A stretch of DNA of 20,560 nt from Clostridia bacterium (GTDB lineage: Bacteria > Bacillota_A > Clostridia > Christensenellales > CAG-138): assembly GCA_017553815.1 (NCBI GenBank), contig JAFZJT010000201.1, positions 1-20,560 of the forward strand, in the 5' to 3' direction. The notes below the pieces were generated by a model. It worked only from the letters and a program-made list of their open reading frames with translations. It searched no databases and was not told the origin of the DNA. Made by a program: the position numbers and the translations under genes. Each line of letters begins with the position of its first letter. Position 1 is the first letter of the stretch. Below, piece after piece: positions 7,276-14,491 of this stretch.

Positions 7276-8256
7276 CTACTCAAAATAGCCGTTGAACACG
7301 GGCGTAAAGCTGCTGCTTGCTGATGAAAGCTTTTGCGTGTAGATATTTGAAAACCCGAGCGAAAGCGCATGATCGAGCGCGCGGTCGTATTCACGCTTTA
7401 AAAGCCGTCTGTCGAGCGGCTTGGGCAGAGCTCCAAACGGCGTGTACTGGCTCATAAGCGAGATATGCGTTTCGATAGGAAGATTTTCGCCTATCCAGTC
7501 GAGCACCCCGCGTGCCTCATCAACCGAGCCGGGAAGAACGAGGTGACGCACGATGAGCCCGCGAAGAGCTATGCCGTTTTCATCGGTTTGAAGAACGCCG
7601 CACTGACGCTGCATCTCGAGGATCGCCTTGGAGGCCACGGGGAAATAATCGGCTCGTGCGCTGTATTTTCTCGCTGCGACGGAGCTTTTGTATTTAAGGT
7701 CGGGAAGATATATGTCGATAAGCCCTTCGAGAATCTTGAGCGTTTCGACCTTCTCATACGAATTGGTATTATAGACTATGGGAATGCCGAGTCCTGCCTG
7801 CTTCGCTCTTATCAGCGCTTTTTTTATAATCTCGGTATGCGGCGACGGGGTAACGAGATTGATGTTGTGGCTGCCGAGTTTTTCGAGCCGAAGCATGATA
7901 TCGGCGAGCTCGGAAGCGTCGCACACTCTGCCCTTGATGCTTTGGCTGATATCGTGATTCTGGCAGAAGATACATGCCATATTGCAGCCGGAAAAGAAGA
8001 TCGCACCGCTGCCCCTCGTGCCCGATATCGGCGGTTCCTCATAAAAATGCCTTGCCGCTCGCGCGATATGCGCGCAAAAGTAAGGCTCACGATCGCCGAG
8101 TTCGGATTTTGAGAAGCCGCCGACACCGCAAACGCCGCGCTCAACGGCGCGGTCGGCGCCGCATGAAAGCGGGCAAAGCATACAGCCGCACTCCGATTCG
8201 GTGCGGCTTGTAAGATCAAGACCTGTATGTTGTTTTTCGTTCGTTGGATCGCTCAT
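7276..8256 (-). CDS. PflX-like radical SAM protein (pyruvate formate-lyase-activase family)
   Basis: 326 aa. The radical SAM motif CNMACIFCQN supplies Cys91, Cys95 and Cys98 (CxxxCxxC) for the [4Fe-4S] cluster that cleaves S-adenosylmethionine. The N-terminal CGCMLCPLSCG (23-33) with Cys43 adds a cysteine cluster, as in the COG1313 PflX group, and the central IDIYLPDLKY and late MSQYTPFG also fit that group. The substrate is unknown; the classical target would be a glycyl radical enzyme, but none is nearby. The ATG follows the stop of the histidine kinase by one base and has no clear ribosome binding site, so translation is probably coupled to the kinase. No closer relation to sensing is visible beyond this coupling. 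Confidence 0.88.
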   Translation of the reverse strand: MSDPTNEKQHTGLDLTSRTESECGCMLCPLSCGADRAVERGVCGVGGFSKSELGDREPYFCAHIARAARHFYEEPPISGTRGSGAIFFSGCNMACIFCQNHDISQSIKGRVCDASELADIMLRLEKLGSHNINLVTPSPHTEIIKKALIRAKQAGLGIPIVYNTNSYEKVETLKILEGLIDIYLPDLKYKSSVAARKYSARADYFPVASKAILEMQRQCGVLQTDENGIALRGLIVRHLVLPGSVDEARGVLDWIGENLPIETHISLMSQYTPFGALPKPLDRRLLKREYDRALDHALSLGFSNIYTQKLSSASSSFTPVFNGYFE

Positions 8257-8257
8257 G

Positions 8258-10126
8258 TTAAGAAACGGTATCGGCGCTTTCGTCGGGCGCAGCCTCGGTA
8301 TTCATGGGATCAGTCACCGTACCGCTCGGCTTGTTGTCACTCGCTGATAGCTCAAAGTGATCGGAGTCGCTCTCATCGCGAAGAACGGTGAAATTGAAGC
8401 GTATCACACCGTCGGAATACTCAACGTCGATCGTCTCGCCGAGCAGATTGAGAACCTCGTAAACTATTGCAAGGCCTAACCCCGTGCCTTCGCCCGAATG
8501 CGCGTGATCCGCCTTGTAGAATCTCTCGAAGATATGATCGATATCCGTCTGCTCGATCTCAGCGGGATTGCTGATGGTGAAAAGGTATCGCTGCTTATCG
8601 GCAGTGAGCTTCATATCGATGCAAACATCGCATCCGTCAAGGCCGTGCTTTATCGCATTGTCGGTAAGCGCTATGAGCACCTGCTCGATGCGATCCGCAT
8701 TCGTATTGGCAAGATAATCGCCCTCGCGAAGCTTCAGCTTGACCCTCTTGCCGTGCCTGTGCGCAAGATCGTTCATCCTGTCCGCAACGTCAAAAGCGAT
8801 CTCGAAAAGCTCGACCTTGCCCTTTGAGAAGGCAACGCCGCCGCTCTGGAGTCTTGAAAGCTCAAGAAGATCGTCGATAAGATGCGAAAGCCTTATTGCC
8901 TCGCGCTGGATATAGCCGTAATAGCGCTTTTGATCGGCTTCGTCGGTGATGAGCCCGTCGTTCAGAGCATCGGAAAGGCTTCTTATAGAAGCGAGCGGGG
9001 TGCGCAGCTCATGGCTGACGTTTGCAACGTAATCGCGCCTCGTCTGCTCAAGCCTCTCGCTCTCGGTAACGTCGCTTATGAGCGTAACAGCGCCTACGAG
9101 CGAGCCGTTGGCCTCGTATATCGGGGTTGCGGAAATGCGAAGCAAACGATCCACAACGCGGACTGTGCCGCGCGCCTTCGCAGAGGTATCAAGTGCGCGA
9201 AGCACGATATCGGCAACGCTCGAATAGGAGGGAAGCGAAGCGGGGAGCGCGTCAAGCTTGCCGCCCAAAAGCTTGAGTGATGCGGAGTTGAAATGGGTGA
9301 TAACGCCGTGTCTGTCGACTGCGATGATGCCCTCGCCGATACCGTCGAGCACCGTGCTGAGGCGGTTTCTTTCAACAACGAGATGATCGATCGTGTTCTT
9401 CAGCGCTTCTGCAAGAGTGTTGAAGGACTCGGCAAGATGCTGAGATTCAAAGCTTCCCTTTGGCACGGCGCGCACGTCAAGATCGCCGTTTGCCATTGCA
9501 AGCGCAGTCTCGGAAATGTTTTTGATGGGTTTTGTTACAAAGCGGAAAACGAGGATGGAAGGGATCAGCGCCAAAAGCAGGATCGCAAACATCAAAAGGC
9601 CGAATTGCAGCGCGGCGCTGTTCAAACGGTCACTGATCACGGAGCCGCGATGTATGAGTATCGCCGCACCGATCACATTATCCGATCCGTCGTATATGGG
9701 AACGCCAACAACTATGCCGAGGGAAGCCCTCGGCATCGATACCTGCTCGCCGCTCATAACGCGATCGAAGCATTGTTTTACGATATCCTTGGTTTCCGGA
9801 TCATCGGCCTCGGTACGATCATCGCTGGATATTATCTTGCCGCCTTTCGCTTCGATGATATAAGTTGAAGCTTCGGGAATGGAGTATTCCTCGGAATAGA
9901 CCATCCGCGCGATCGTATGCCAGTCCGCATTCTCCATATACAGCTTCGTCACATGGTTTGAAAGCGCTTTGGCCTTGGGCATAAGATCCTCGGTCTTGTA
10001 GCTGACGTAGAGATCGTGTCCGAAGACGGAAAAGAGTACGGCAATGATCGCAACAACGAAGGTCATAGTTGCGCTTACTATAAAGAATACTATTCTGAAT
10101 AAGCTGGAGCGTTTTATATTGTTCAT
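8258..10126 (-). CDS. PhoR/WalK-like sensor histidine kinase
   Basis: 622 aa. Domains in order: membrane helix 11-35, extracytoplasmic sensor about 36-171, membrane helix 172-196, HAMP about 197-250, PAS about 255-355, HisKA with phospho-accepting His372 in SHELRTPL, and an ATPase domain with the N box at TDNAIKHG (Asn490) and the G box GTGLGLAI (547-554). The acidic tail after 585 is not conserved. The architecture is that of PhoR/WalK kinases, which sense envelope or phosphate state and phosphorylate an OmpR-type regulator, here the gene at 10386-11144. There is no visible ribosome binding site and a TAG stop sits directly before the ATG. The usual regulator-kinase coupling is missing: a terminator and a MITE-like repeat lie between them. 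The stimulus cannot be deduced. Confidence 0.95.
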   Translation of the reverse strand: MNNIKRSSLFRIVFFIVSATMTFVVAIIAVLFSVFGHDLYVSYKTEDLMPKAKALSNHVTKLYMENADWHTIARMVYSEEYSIPEASTYIIEAKGGKIISSDDRTEADDPETKDIVKQCFDRVMSGEQVSMPRASLGIVVGVPIYDGSDNVIGAAILIHRGSVISDRLNSAALQFGLLMFAILLLALIPSILVFRFVTKPIKNISETALAMANGDLDVRAVPKGSFESQHLAESFNTLAEALKNTIDHLVVERNRLSTVLDGIGEGIIAVDRHGVITHFNSASLKLLGGKLDALPASLPSYSSVADIVLRALDTSAKARGTVRVVDRLLRISATPIYEANGSLVGAVTLISDVTESERLEQTRRDYVANVSHELRTPLASIRSLSDALNDGLITDEADQKRYYGYIQREAIRLSHLIDDLLELSRLQSGGVAFSKGKVELFEIAFDVADRMNDLAHRHGKRVKLKLREGDYLANTNADRIEQVLIALTDNAIKHGLDGCDVCIDMKLTADKQRYLFTISNPAEIEQTDIDHIFERFYKADHAHSGEGTGLGLAIVYEVLNLLGETIDVEYSDGVIRFNFTVLRDESDSDHFELSASDNKPSGTVTDPMNTEAAPDESADTVS

Positions 10127-10156
10127 CTATTGACGATCACTAAAGTATTTAATTAA

Positions 10157-10310
10157 TACTAAGCTCTGATTAAAAGCGAACTAAATTGCCGGGGAGTTTT
10201 TCGTCCTGTCGAAGTCGAACGGAGCGGGGCGATATGTAGTATCGTTGAGCGAAGAGAGACCAGGGCGGACAACAACCGACAAGAAGTCAGGTTTAAGTCA
10301 AAGTTTAGTA
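10157..10310 (+). repeat. MITE-like element, copy A
   Basis: 154 bp bounded by imperfect terminal inverted repeats: TACTAAGCTCTGATTAAAAG at the left end, and at the right end a sequence whose complement begins TACTAAACTTTGACTTAAA. The interior carries TCGTCCTGTCGAAGTCGAAC and TTGAGCGAAGAGAGACC, both repeated exactly in copy B at 14267-14421 in the opposite orientation. The two copies are about 85-88% identical by eye. It encodes no transposase. The flanking triplets (TAA, TTT) show no target duplication here. It sits between the histidine kinase and its response regulator. Confidence 0.85.
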
Positions 10311-10330
10311 TTTAGAAAGAGTATTCGGAG

Positions 10331-10368
10331 AATTTATAAAACGGCGGAACACTTGAGCGTGCTCCGCC
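10331..10368 (-). terminator. Intrinsic terminator after the response regulator gene
   Basis: Ten-bp stem between 10343-10352 and 10359-10368 with one G-T wobble and a 6-base loop, followed on the minus strand by GTTTTATAAATT. It starts 17 bases beyond the regulator stop and should end that transcript before the kinase gene. Confidence 0.8.
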
Positions 10369-10385
10369 GATATCAAGGACGGATA

Positions 10386-11144
10386 TTACTCTCTGAACTC
10401 ATCCGCGTACTCGTCGTCAAGGTCGATATCCTGTCGGGGCTGTTCGCCGTCGGCATAAACCTCGAAGCGATAGCCAACGCCGTAAACCGTGCGAAGCGAC
10501 CAGCCGCGCTCGGCATGATGGGCGATCTTCTGCCGTATGCGCTTGATCTGTGTGTCAACGGCGCGGGTGTCGCCGTAGTAGTCGTAGCCCCAAACGATTG
10601 ATAGGATCTTCTCCCTTGAAAACACCTTTCCGGGATGGGAGGCGAGGAGCTGGAAGATCTCGACCTCCTTGGGAGTGAGCGTTATGCGGTCGCCGTCGAT
10701 ACGAACGTCATAGTTGTTGATGTTGATCTCGAGATTGCCGTAGCGAAGCACCTGCGCGGGTTCCGCCTCCTGCATATTGAATCTGCGAAGCACTGCCTTT
10801 ATGCGGGCAACGACCTCGCGCGCGCTGAAGGGCTTAACGATATAGTCATCCGCGCCGAACTCGAGGCCGAGAACGCGGTCGATCTCCTCGGATTTTGCGG
10901 TAAGCATTATTATCGGAACGTTGCTCGTCTGCCTGATCGCCCTGCAAACGTCGATGCCGCTCTTCTTGGGCATCATCAAATCGAGGATGATGAGGCTTGG
11001 CTTGTTCTTGTTGAATTCCTCAAGTGCCTGATCGCCGTCATAAGCGGAAATATAATCAAAGCCCTCGTTTTTAAGATATACGCCGAGAGTTTCGTGGATG
11101 ATATGCTGATCATCGCAGATCAATATCTGCTGCTTAGCTGCCAT
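10386..11144 (-). CDS. OmpR/PhoB-family response regulator
   Basis: 252 aa from the ATG at 11144, chosen because GGAGG lies 9 bases upstream; the further ATG at 11174 lacks one. The receiver domain (1-120) has the acidic pair Asp11/Asp12, phospho-acceptor Asp55 (LIILDLMMPK), Thr82 and Lys104 (YIVKPF). The C-terminal winged helix about 130-228 shows LTPKEVEIFQLL, HPGKVFSREKIL, VWGYDYYGDTRAVD and RTVYGVGYRF, the standard DNA-binding signature of the family. An acidic tail follows. It is the probable partner of the PhoR/WalK-like kinase. Transcription starts from a near-consensus promoter (11179-11207), and an intrinsic terminator follows the gene. The regulon is unknown; the divergent htrA-like gene is a plausible target but I see no binding box. 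Confidence 0.96.
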   Translation of the reverse strand: MAAKQQILICDDQHIIHETLGVYLKNEGFDYISAYDGDQALEEFNKNKPSLIILDLMMPKKSGIDVCRAIRQTSNVPIIMLTAKSEEIDRVLGLEFGADDYIVKPFSAREVVARIKAVLRRFNMQEAEPAQVLRYGNLEININNYDVRIDGDRITLTPKEVEIFQLLASHPGKVFSREKILSIVWGYDYYGDTRAVDTQIKRIRQKIAHHAERGWSLRTVYGVGYRFEVYADGEQPRQDIDLDDEYADEFRE

Positions 11145-11178
11145 TGCGCCGTTCCTCCGTCGATGGATTATCATTTCA

Positions 11179-11207
11179 ATTATAATGCATTTTCATGCCG
11201 GTTTCAA
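11179..11207 (-). promoter_or_regulatory. Promoter of the response regulator gene
   Basis: Minus strand: -35 TTGAAA (11207-11202), 17-base spacer, -10 TATAAT (11184-11179). A further TTGACA at 11222-11217 lies upstream but has no -10 at a fitting distance. Confidence 0.85.
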
Positions 11208-11313
11208 GCATTTTATTGTCAATGATGCTTTTTTAGTGCGGGTAATTTGCCGAAATGGGAGGGGATGACAAAATAAATACACATTTCGTCAATAAAAAAG
11301 ATAAATTATTTGC
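11208..11313. other. Divergent intergenic stretch without a recognised feature
   Basis: AT-rich spacer between the response regulator promoter and the htrA promoter. Apart from the isolated TTGACA on the minus strand, I see no gene, repeat or clear operator in it. Confidence 0.5.
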
Positions 11314-11341
11314 TTACATGGCCACATTTTGATGCTATAAT
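11314..11341 (+). promoter_or_regulatory. Extended -10 promoter of the htrA-like gene
   Basis: -10 TATAAT (11336-11341) preceded by TGC, an extended -10. The -35 is weak: TTACAT at 11314-11319 with a 16-base spacer. It predicts a leader of about 120 bases that contains the small ORF and hairpins described next. Confidence 0.7.
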
Positions 11342-11382
11342 CTTTATGTGGATATTTCATCCGTTCGGCAGGAGGAGATGAT

Positions 11383-11457
11383 TTGGCCGCAGCCGGGTTA
11401 AATCGGTTTAATAACCCGGCGCATTCAGCCGATCGATGCCGTACGGTGATCGACTGA
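11383..11457 (+). CDS. Possible 24-residue leader peptide before htrA
   Basis: A TTG start lies 7 bases after a perfect AGGAGG (11370-11375), the strongest ribosome binding site in the htrA leader. The frame runs 24 codons to TGA at 11455-11457, 10 bases before the htrA ATG. The peptide would read (M)AAAGLNRFNNPAHSADRC then RTVID. Its codons overlap a hairpin: GCCGGG/CCCGGC arms (11392-11420), and a TTAAA/TTTAA inner stem. An ATG at 11378 in another frame is too close to the AGGAGG to be a good start. No homolog is recognised. It could couple or attenuate htrA translation, or be a chance ORF. Confidence 0.4.
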   Translation: MAAAGLNRFNNPAHSADRCRTVID

Positions 11458-11467
11458 GGAGCAAATA

Positions 11468-12736
11468 ATGGATTACAACGAAAAAAATATGCCCTTCGGT
11501 TTCAAGAATTCCGAGCCGAAGGATCGGAGTATTCCGCCTGATAACAACGAAAGCAAGAAAAACGAGCGCATGAGAGTAACGATGCCCGTTTGGGCAGTTA
11601 TTGCGTGCGCTCTTGTAGTGGCGGCGGTTCTCGGCGCGATGGCATTCGTTATAAACGGCATTAAAAACGCCGAGATAAAGCTTGCTCTGGAGCAACGGGT
11701 CACCCCAATGCCTGCCCCTATTGAGACCGAAGCTCCTACGGAGCCTTGGGTACCCAACCGTATCAACCCCGATTCACCTTCGGGCTCCATCTCATATTCC
11801 GACGGCGTCGCGCCGATCGGCAAGGATCTTTCCCTTATCGAAAGATCGCTTTCCTCCATCGTGAGCATCGACGTTATGACCAAGAGCGGCTATTCGAGCA
11901 TCGCCAAGGGCTCCGGCTCCGGCGTAATCGTTTCCGCCGACGGTTATATCGTTACCTGCAACCATATAATTGACGGAGCGGACAAGATCTACGTATACCT
12001 TGATGACGGCTCGAGCAGCGAAGCCGCGCTCATAGGGCATGACAGCATAAACGACCTTGCCGTTATCAAGATAGACGGAGAGTCCCTTCCGCATGCGATC
12101 TTCGGAAACTCCGCCAATCTTCGCGTGGGCGAAAACGTCTACGCCATAGGCAATGCGCTCGGTCAGCTTTCAAACACCTACACTCGCGGAGTCATCAGCG
12201 GGCTGAATAAAAATATAAAATTCGGATCTTCCGAGCTGCCACTTCTTCAAACCGATGCGGCGATAAATCTCGGCAATTCCGGCGGCGGTCTGTTCAGATC
12301 GTCGGACGGGCTGCTCATCGGCATCATAAACGCAAATGAGTCGGAGGACGTGGCTCATCTCGGCTTTGCGATCCCTTCCTCGATCGTTGTTAATATTATC
12401 GGAGATCTCATGGACTACGGCTTCGTTACGGGCAGACCATATTTCGGAGCCGACACCGAGACCGTTGCGCTGTCCGGCTATGGCTTCTTCACCGATTTCC
12501 ACACATATCCCAAGGTTATAAACGTGGCTGAGGACAGTCCCGCCGCGAAGGCGGGCGTACTCGTTGGCGATGTGATCCTGTCGGTAAACGGCAATTCCGT
12601 TTCCGACAACGCCTCGCTTGAAAGAAACATCTACTCCGAGAAAATCGGCGTCACGGTCGAGCTTACGGTCATGCGTGATTCGGAAAACATTATTTTGAGC
12701 GTCGTTCTTGAGGAGAGGAGCATTCTCGAAGGATGA
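11468..12736 (+). CDS. htrA: HtrA/DegP-family membrane-anchored serine protease with PDZ domain
   Basis: 422 aa, ATG behind GAGGAG. Residues 1-38 are cytoplasmic and polar, 40-63 form one membrane anchor, and 64-115 make a Pro/Thr-rich linker, so the protease faces outside. The trypsin-like domain has the full triad: His166 (VTCNHII), Asp196 (INDLAVI) and Ser271 (NLGNSGGG). A single PDZ domain spans about 325-415, with SPAAKAGVLVGDVILSVNG. Family members degrade misfolded exported proteins under envelope stress. The gene is divergent from the response regulator, a common arrangement for envelope stress genes, so control by that regulator is plausible but unproven. The leader holds a possible small ORF. 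A terminator follows at 12780. Confidence 0.95.
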   Translation: MDYNEKNMPFGFKNSEPKDRSIPPDNNESKKNERMRVTMPVWAVIACALVVAAVLGAMAFVINGIKNAEIKLALEQRVTPMPAPIETEAPTEPWVPNRINPDSPSGSISYSDGVAPIGKDLSLIERSLSSIVSIDVMTKSGYSSIAKGSGSGVIVSADGYIVTCNHIIDGADKIYVYLDDGSSSEAALIGHDSINDLAVIKIDGESLPHAIFGNSANLRVGENVYAIGNALGQLSNTYTRGVISGLNKNIKFGSSELPLLQTDAAINLGNSGGGLFRSSDGLLIGIINANESEDVAHLGFAIPSSIVVNIIGDLMDYGFVTGRPYFGADTETVALSGYGFFTDFHTYPKVINVAEDSPAAKAGVLVGDVILSVNGNSVSDNASLERNIYSEKIGVTVELTVMRDSENIILSVVLEERSILEG

Positions 12737-12779
12737 TATTCGCCGCTTTATCCGGCATCCGATATTGATTTATGTGATA

Positions 12780-12810
12780 ATGCGGCTCGTTGCGCGGGTC
12801 GCATTTTTCT
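12780..12810 (+). terminator. Intrinsic terminator of the htrA-like gene
   Basis: Stem ATGCGGCTCG (12780-12789) with CGGGTCGCAT (12795-12804), 10 bp with two G-T wobbles and a 5-base loop, followed by a run of T to 12808. It ends just before the next promoter. Confidence 0.8.
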
Positions 12811-12811
12811 G

Positions 12812-12840
12812 TTGAAAAACTTCTTCGGATTTGATATACT
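12812..12840 (+). promoter_or_regulatory. Promoter of the peptidoglycan-binding protein gene
   Basis: -35 TTGAAA (12812-12817), 17-base spacer, -10 TATACT (12835-12840). The TTG at 12812 is the -35 element, which rules it out as a translation start. Confidence 0.85.
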
Positions 12841-12883
12841 TATAAATGTTGATAACTCGGTTTTCCGCTTGGGAGGTGCAATA

Positions 12884-13657
12884 ATGTTATTCAGGCGAAC
12901 AACTTGCATATTCATGACGCTGCTGCTCCTTTTTTCCGTGTCTGCGCTTAGTTTTGCTTCTTCGAGTGCTCCGCGCATCTATTCGGACGGGGATTCGGGT
13001 GAAGCCGTGTTGAGAATTCAGATCAGGCTTCGAGAGCTCGGCTATCTCAGCTATCCGCCGACTGGTGTGTACAGAGCGATGACGGTCGAAGCGGTGAAGG
13101 CATTCCAGACCCGCTGCGGCAGCTACGGCACGCCGCTTGCGGTGGACGGAAGGATTGGATCGGAAACGATGAAACAGCTCTTCAGCCAAAATGCTCCGCG
13201 AGTGGCAATACCCGATTCAGTACACATGCCGCGCGGCCCGATCGCATCGGCTCTTGTTGTTACCGGCAAGCTCGTTGATTGGAGCGAGGTAGAATCGAAG
13301 CTCACTGTCGGAAGCGTTTACACGCTCACTGACTGCAACACGGGCGAAAGCTTCCGCCTCGTTTTCACGGGCGGCGCGAATCACGCCGAGATGGAGCTGT
13401 TCTCTTCCGATGAAAAGCCCGTTTTCGACGCCGTATGCGGAGGCGAATACAATTTTTTAAAGCGCCCTGTCGTGGTGAAGATAGGCGGCGTCGATGTTGC
13501 GGCGTCCATGCAGTGCGCTCCGCACGGCTTGGATACGGTCGCGGATAACGGCATTGACGGCCATGTCTGCGTGTTCTTCTCAGGCAGTCTTTCACATGTT
13601 GGCGCGCTTGCGGACGTTGAGCATGAAACGATAGTCCGTCAGGCGGCAAAGCAGTAA
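12884..13657 (+). CDS. Secreted peptidoglycan-binding protein with conserved C-terminal domain
   Basis: 257 aa from the ATG at 12884, 7 bases after GGAGG and about 38 bases downstream of the predicted transcription start. Residues 1-27 are a signal peptide (RR, then a Leu-rich core, then SFAS). Residues 35-100 form a PG_binding_1 domain: GDSGEAVLRIQIRLRELGYL, AVKAFQ and VDGRIGSETM. Residues 130-257 form a second domain with many spaced histidines and cysteines: NHAEME (His167), MQCAPHG (His214), NGIDGHVCVFF (His227), SHVG (His238) and a final His247. I recall this C-terminal domain in several Firmicute peptidoglycan-binding proteins, usually with M.G.PHG and GH.C.HF motifs, but I know of no assigned activity. 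It could be a cell-wall enzyme. It is likely followed in the same transcript by pgsA, 69 bases on. Confidence 0.85.
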   Translation: MLFRRTTCIFMTLLLLFSVSALSFASSSAPRIYSDGDSGEAVLRIQIRLRELGYLSYPPTGVYRAMTVEAVKAFQTRCGSYGTPLAVDGRIGSETMKQLFSQNAPRVAIPDSVHMPRGPIASALVVTGKLVDWSEVESKLTVGSVYTLTDCNTGESFRLVFTGGANHAEMELFSSDEKPVFDAVCGGEYNFLKRPVVVKIGGVDVAASMQCAPHGLDTVADNGIDGHVCVFFSGSLSHVGALADVEHETIVRQAAKQ

Positions 13658-13726
13658 AGCTCAAACCATCCTTCTTTGCCGCGATCTCGGCTGCGGACGA
13701 TCCTCTGAAAAATATGGAGAGCGGGC

Positions 13727-14266
13727 ATGAAACAGATTCCTAATATCCTTTCAACGTTCAGATTGGTTCTTGTTGGCGTATTTGTGTTTTTGTTCATCAA
13801 AAAGCAATATGCTTGGAGCATGGCGGTCTATTTAACCGCCTTTTTGACCGATATACTCGACGGGTATCTCGCAAGAAAGCATGATTGGATCACCAACGCG
13901 GGAAAGGTTCTCGATCCGCTCGCGGATAAGCTGATGCTCTTTGCGGTGCTCTGCTGCTTTTATTCGATAGGTGAGATACCGCTCTATGTTTTACTCGTAG
14001 TTTTCCTTAAGGATCTTGTGATGATCGTTATCGGCAGCATCCTTTATACAAAAAAGGTGGTCGTATATGCCGATTGGTTCGGAAAGATAGCCACGGGTCT
14101 GTTTTTCATCGCGATAATCCTGACCTTCATCCATATCATCTGGGGCATGATCGACTTCCATCTTTACTTCTACTGGCTTGCGATTGCGGTCGCCGTTGTG
14201 TCCTTCTTCCACTATGGAGTCAAAACGCTTATAAAAAAACAGGGCAACGGCAGGATTGAGAACTGA
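13727..14266 (+). CDS. pgsA: CDP-diacylglycerol--glycerol-3-phosphate 3-phosphatidyltransferase
   Basis: 179 aa integral membrane enzyme making phosphatidylglycerophosphate, the committed step to phosphatidylglycerol. It carries the complete CDP-alcohol phosphatidyltransferase motif DG(x2)AR(x8)G(x3)D(x3)D: Asp45-Gly46, Ala49-Arg50, Gly59, Asp63 and Asp67 in TDILDGYLARK and NAGKVLDPLADK. The start MKQIPNILSTFRL is typical, and several hydrophobic helices follow. The ribosome binding site is GGAGAG. The TGA stop (14264-14266) is directly followed by the MITE-like copy B, whose target duplication appears to be this same TGA, so the coding sequence is preserved. Assignment to PgsA rather than another CDP-alcohol transferase rests on length and N-terminal form. 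Confidence 0.9.
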   Translation: MKQIPNILSTFRLVLVGVFVFLFIKKQYAWSMAVYLTAFLTDILDGYLARKHDWITNAGKVLDPLADKLMLFAVLCCFYSIGEIPLYVLLVVFLKDLVMIVIGSILYTKKVVVYADWFGKIATGLFFIAIILTFIHIIWGMIDFHLYFYWLAIAVAVVSFFHYGVKTLIKKQGNGRIEN

Positions 14267-14421
14267 TACTAAACTTTGACTAAAACCGAACTTCTTGCCG
14301 ATTCTTTTCCGTCCCGGTCTCTCTTCGCTCAACGATATTCCATATCGCCTCGCTCCGTTCGACTTCGACAGGACGAAAAACTCCTCGGTTATTTCAGTCC
14401 ACTTTTAATCAGAGCTTAGTA
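14267..14421 (-). repeat. MITE-like element, copy B, inverted relative to copy A
   Basis: 155 bp, reverse-complement relative to copy A at 10157-10310. It starts with TACTAAACTTTGACTAAAAC and ends with the complement of TACTAAGCTCTGATTAAAAG, so the terminal inverted repeats match those of copy A. It is flanked on both sides by TGA (14264-14266 and 14422-14424), consistent with a 3-bp target-site duplication. It encodes no protein of its own. Confidence 0.87.
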
Positions 14422-14491
14422 TGACAAAACCAGCACATTTTTTTAAAATCCGAATATTATTAGAGCAAGGAAGTTTTCGGAGGTTATTTCG

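Noticed and set aside
7465..8112. Plus-strand open frame opposite the radical SAM gene
   Set aside because: Antisense to a gene with an intact CxxxCxxC motif; no start signals.
10205..10225. AAGTCGAACGGAGC in the repeat resembles a stretch near the 5' end of 16S rRNA
   Set aside because: Only about 14 bases match and the flanks do not; it is part of a dispersed repeat, not an rRNA fragment.
10245..10601. Open frame starting inside MITE-like copy A (MSEERPGR) and a matching one from copy B at 14332
   Set aside because: Both start within the repeat, run into unrelated neighbouring sequence antisense to real genes, and have different C-termini; they are artefacts of the repeat.
12812..12883. 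Upstream TTG start for the peptidoglycan-binding protein
   Set aside because: The TTG is the -35 element of a near-consensus promoter, and the ATG at 12884 has a good ribosome binding site followed by a proper signal peptide.
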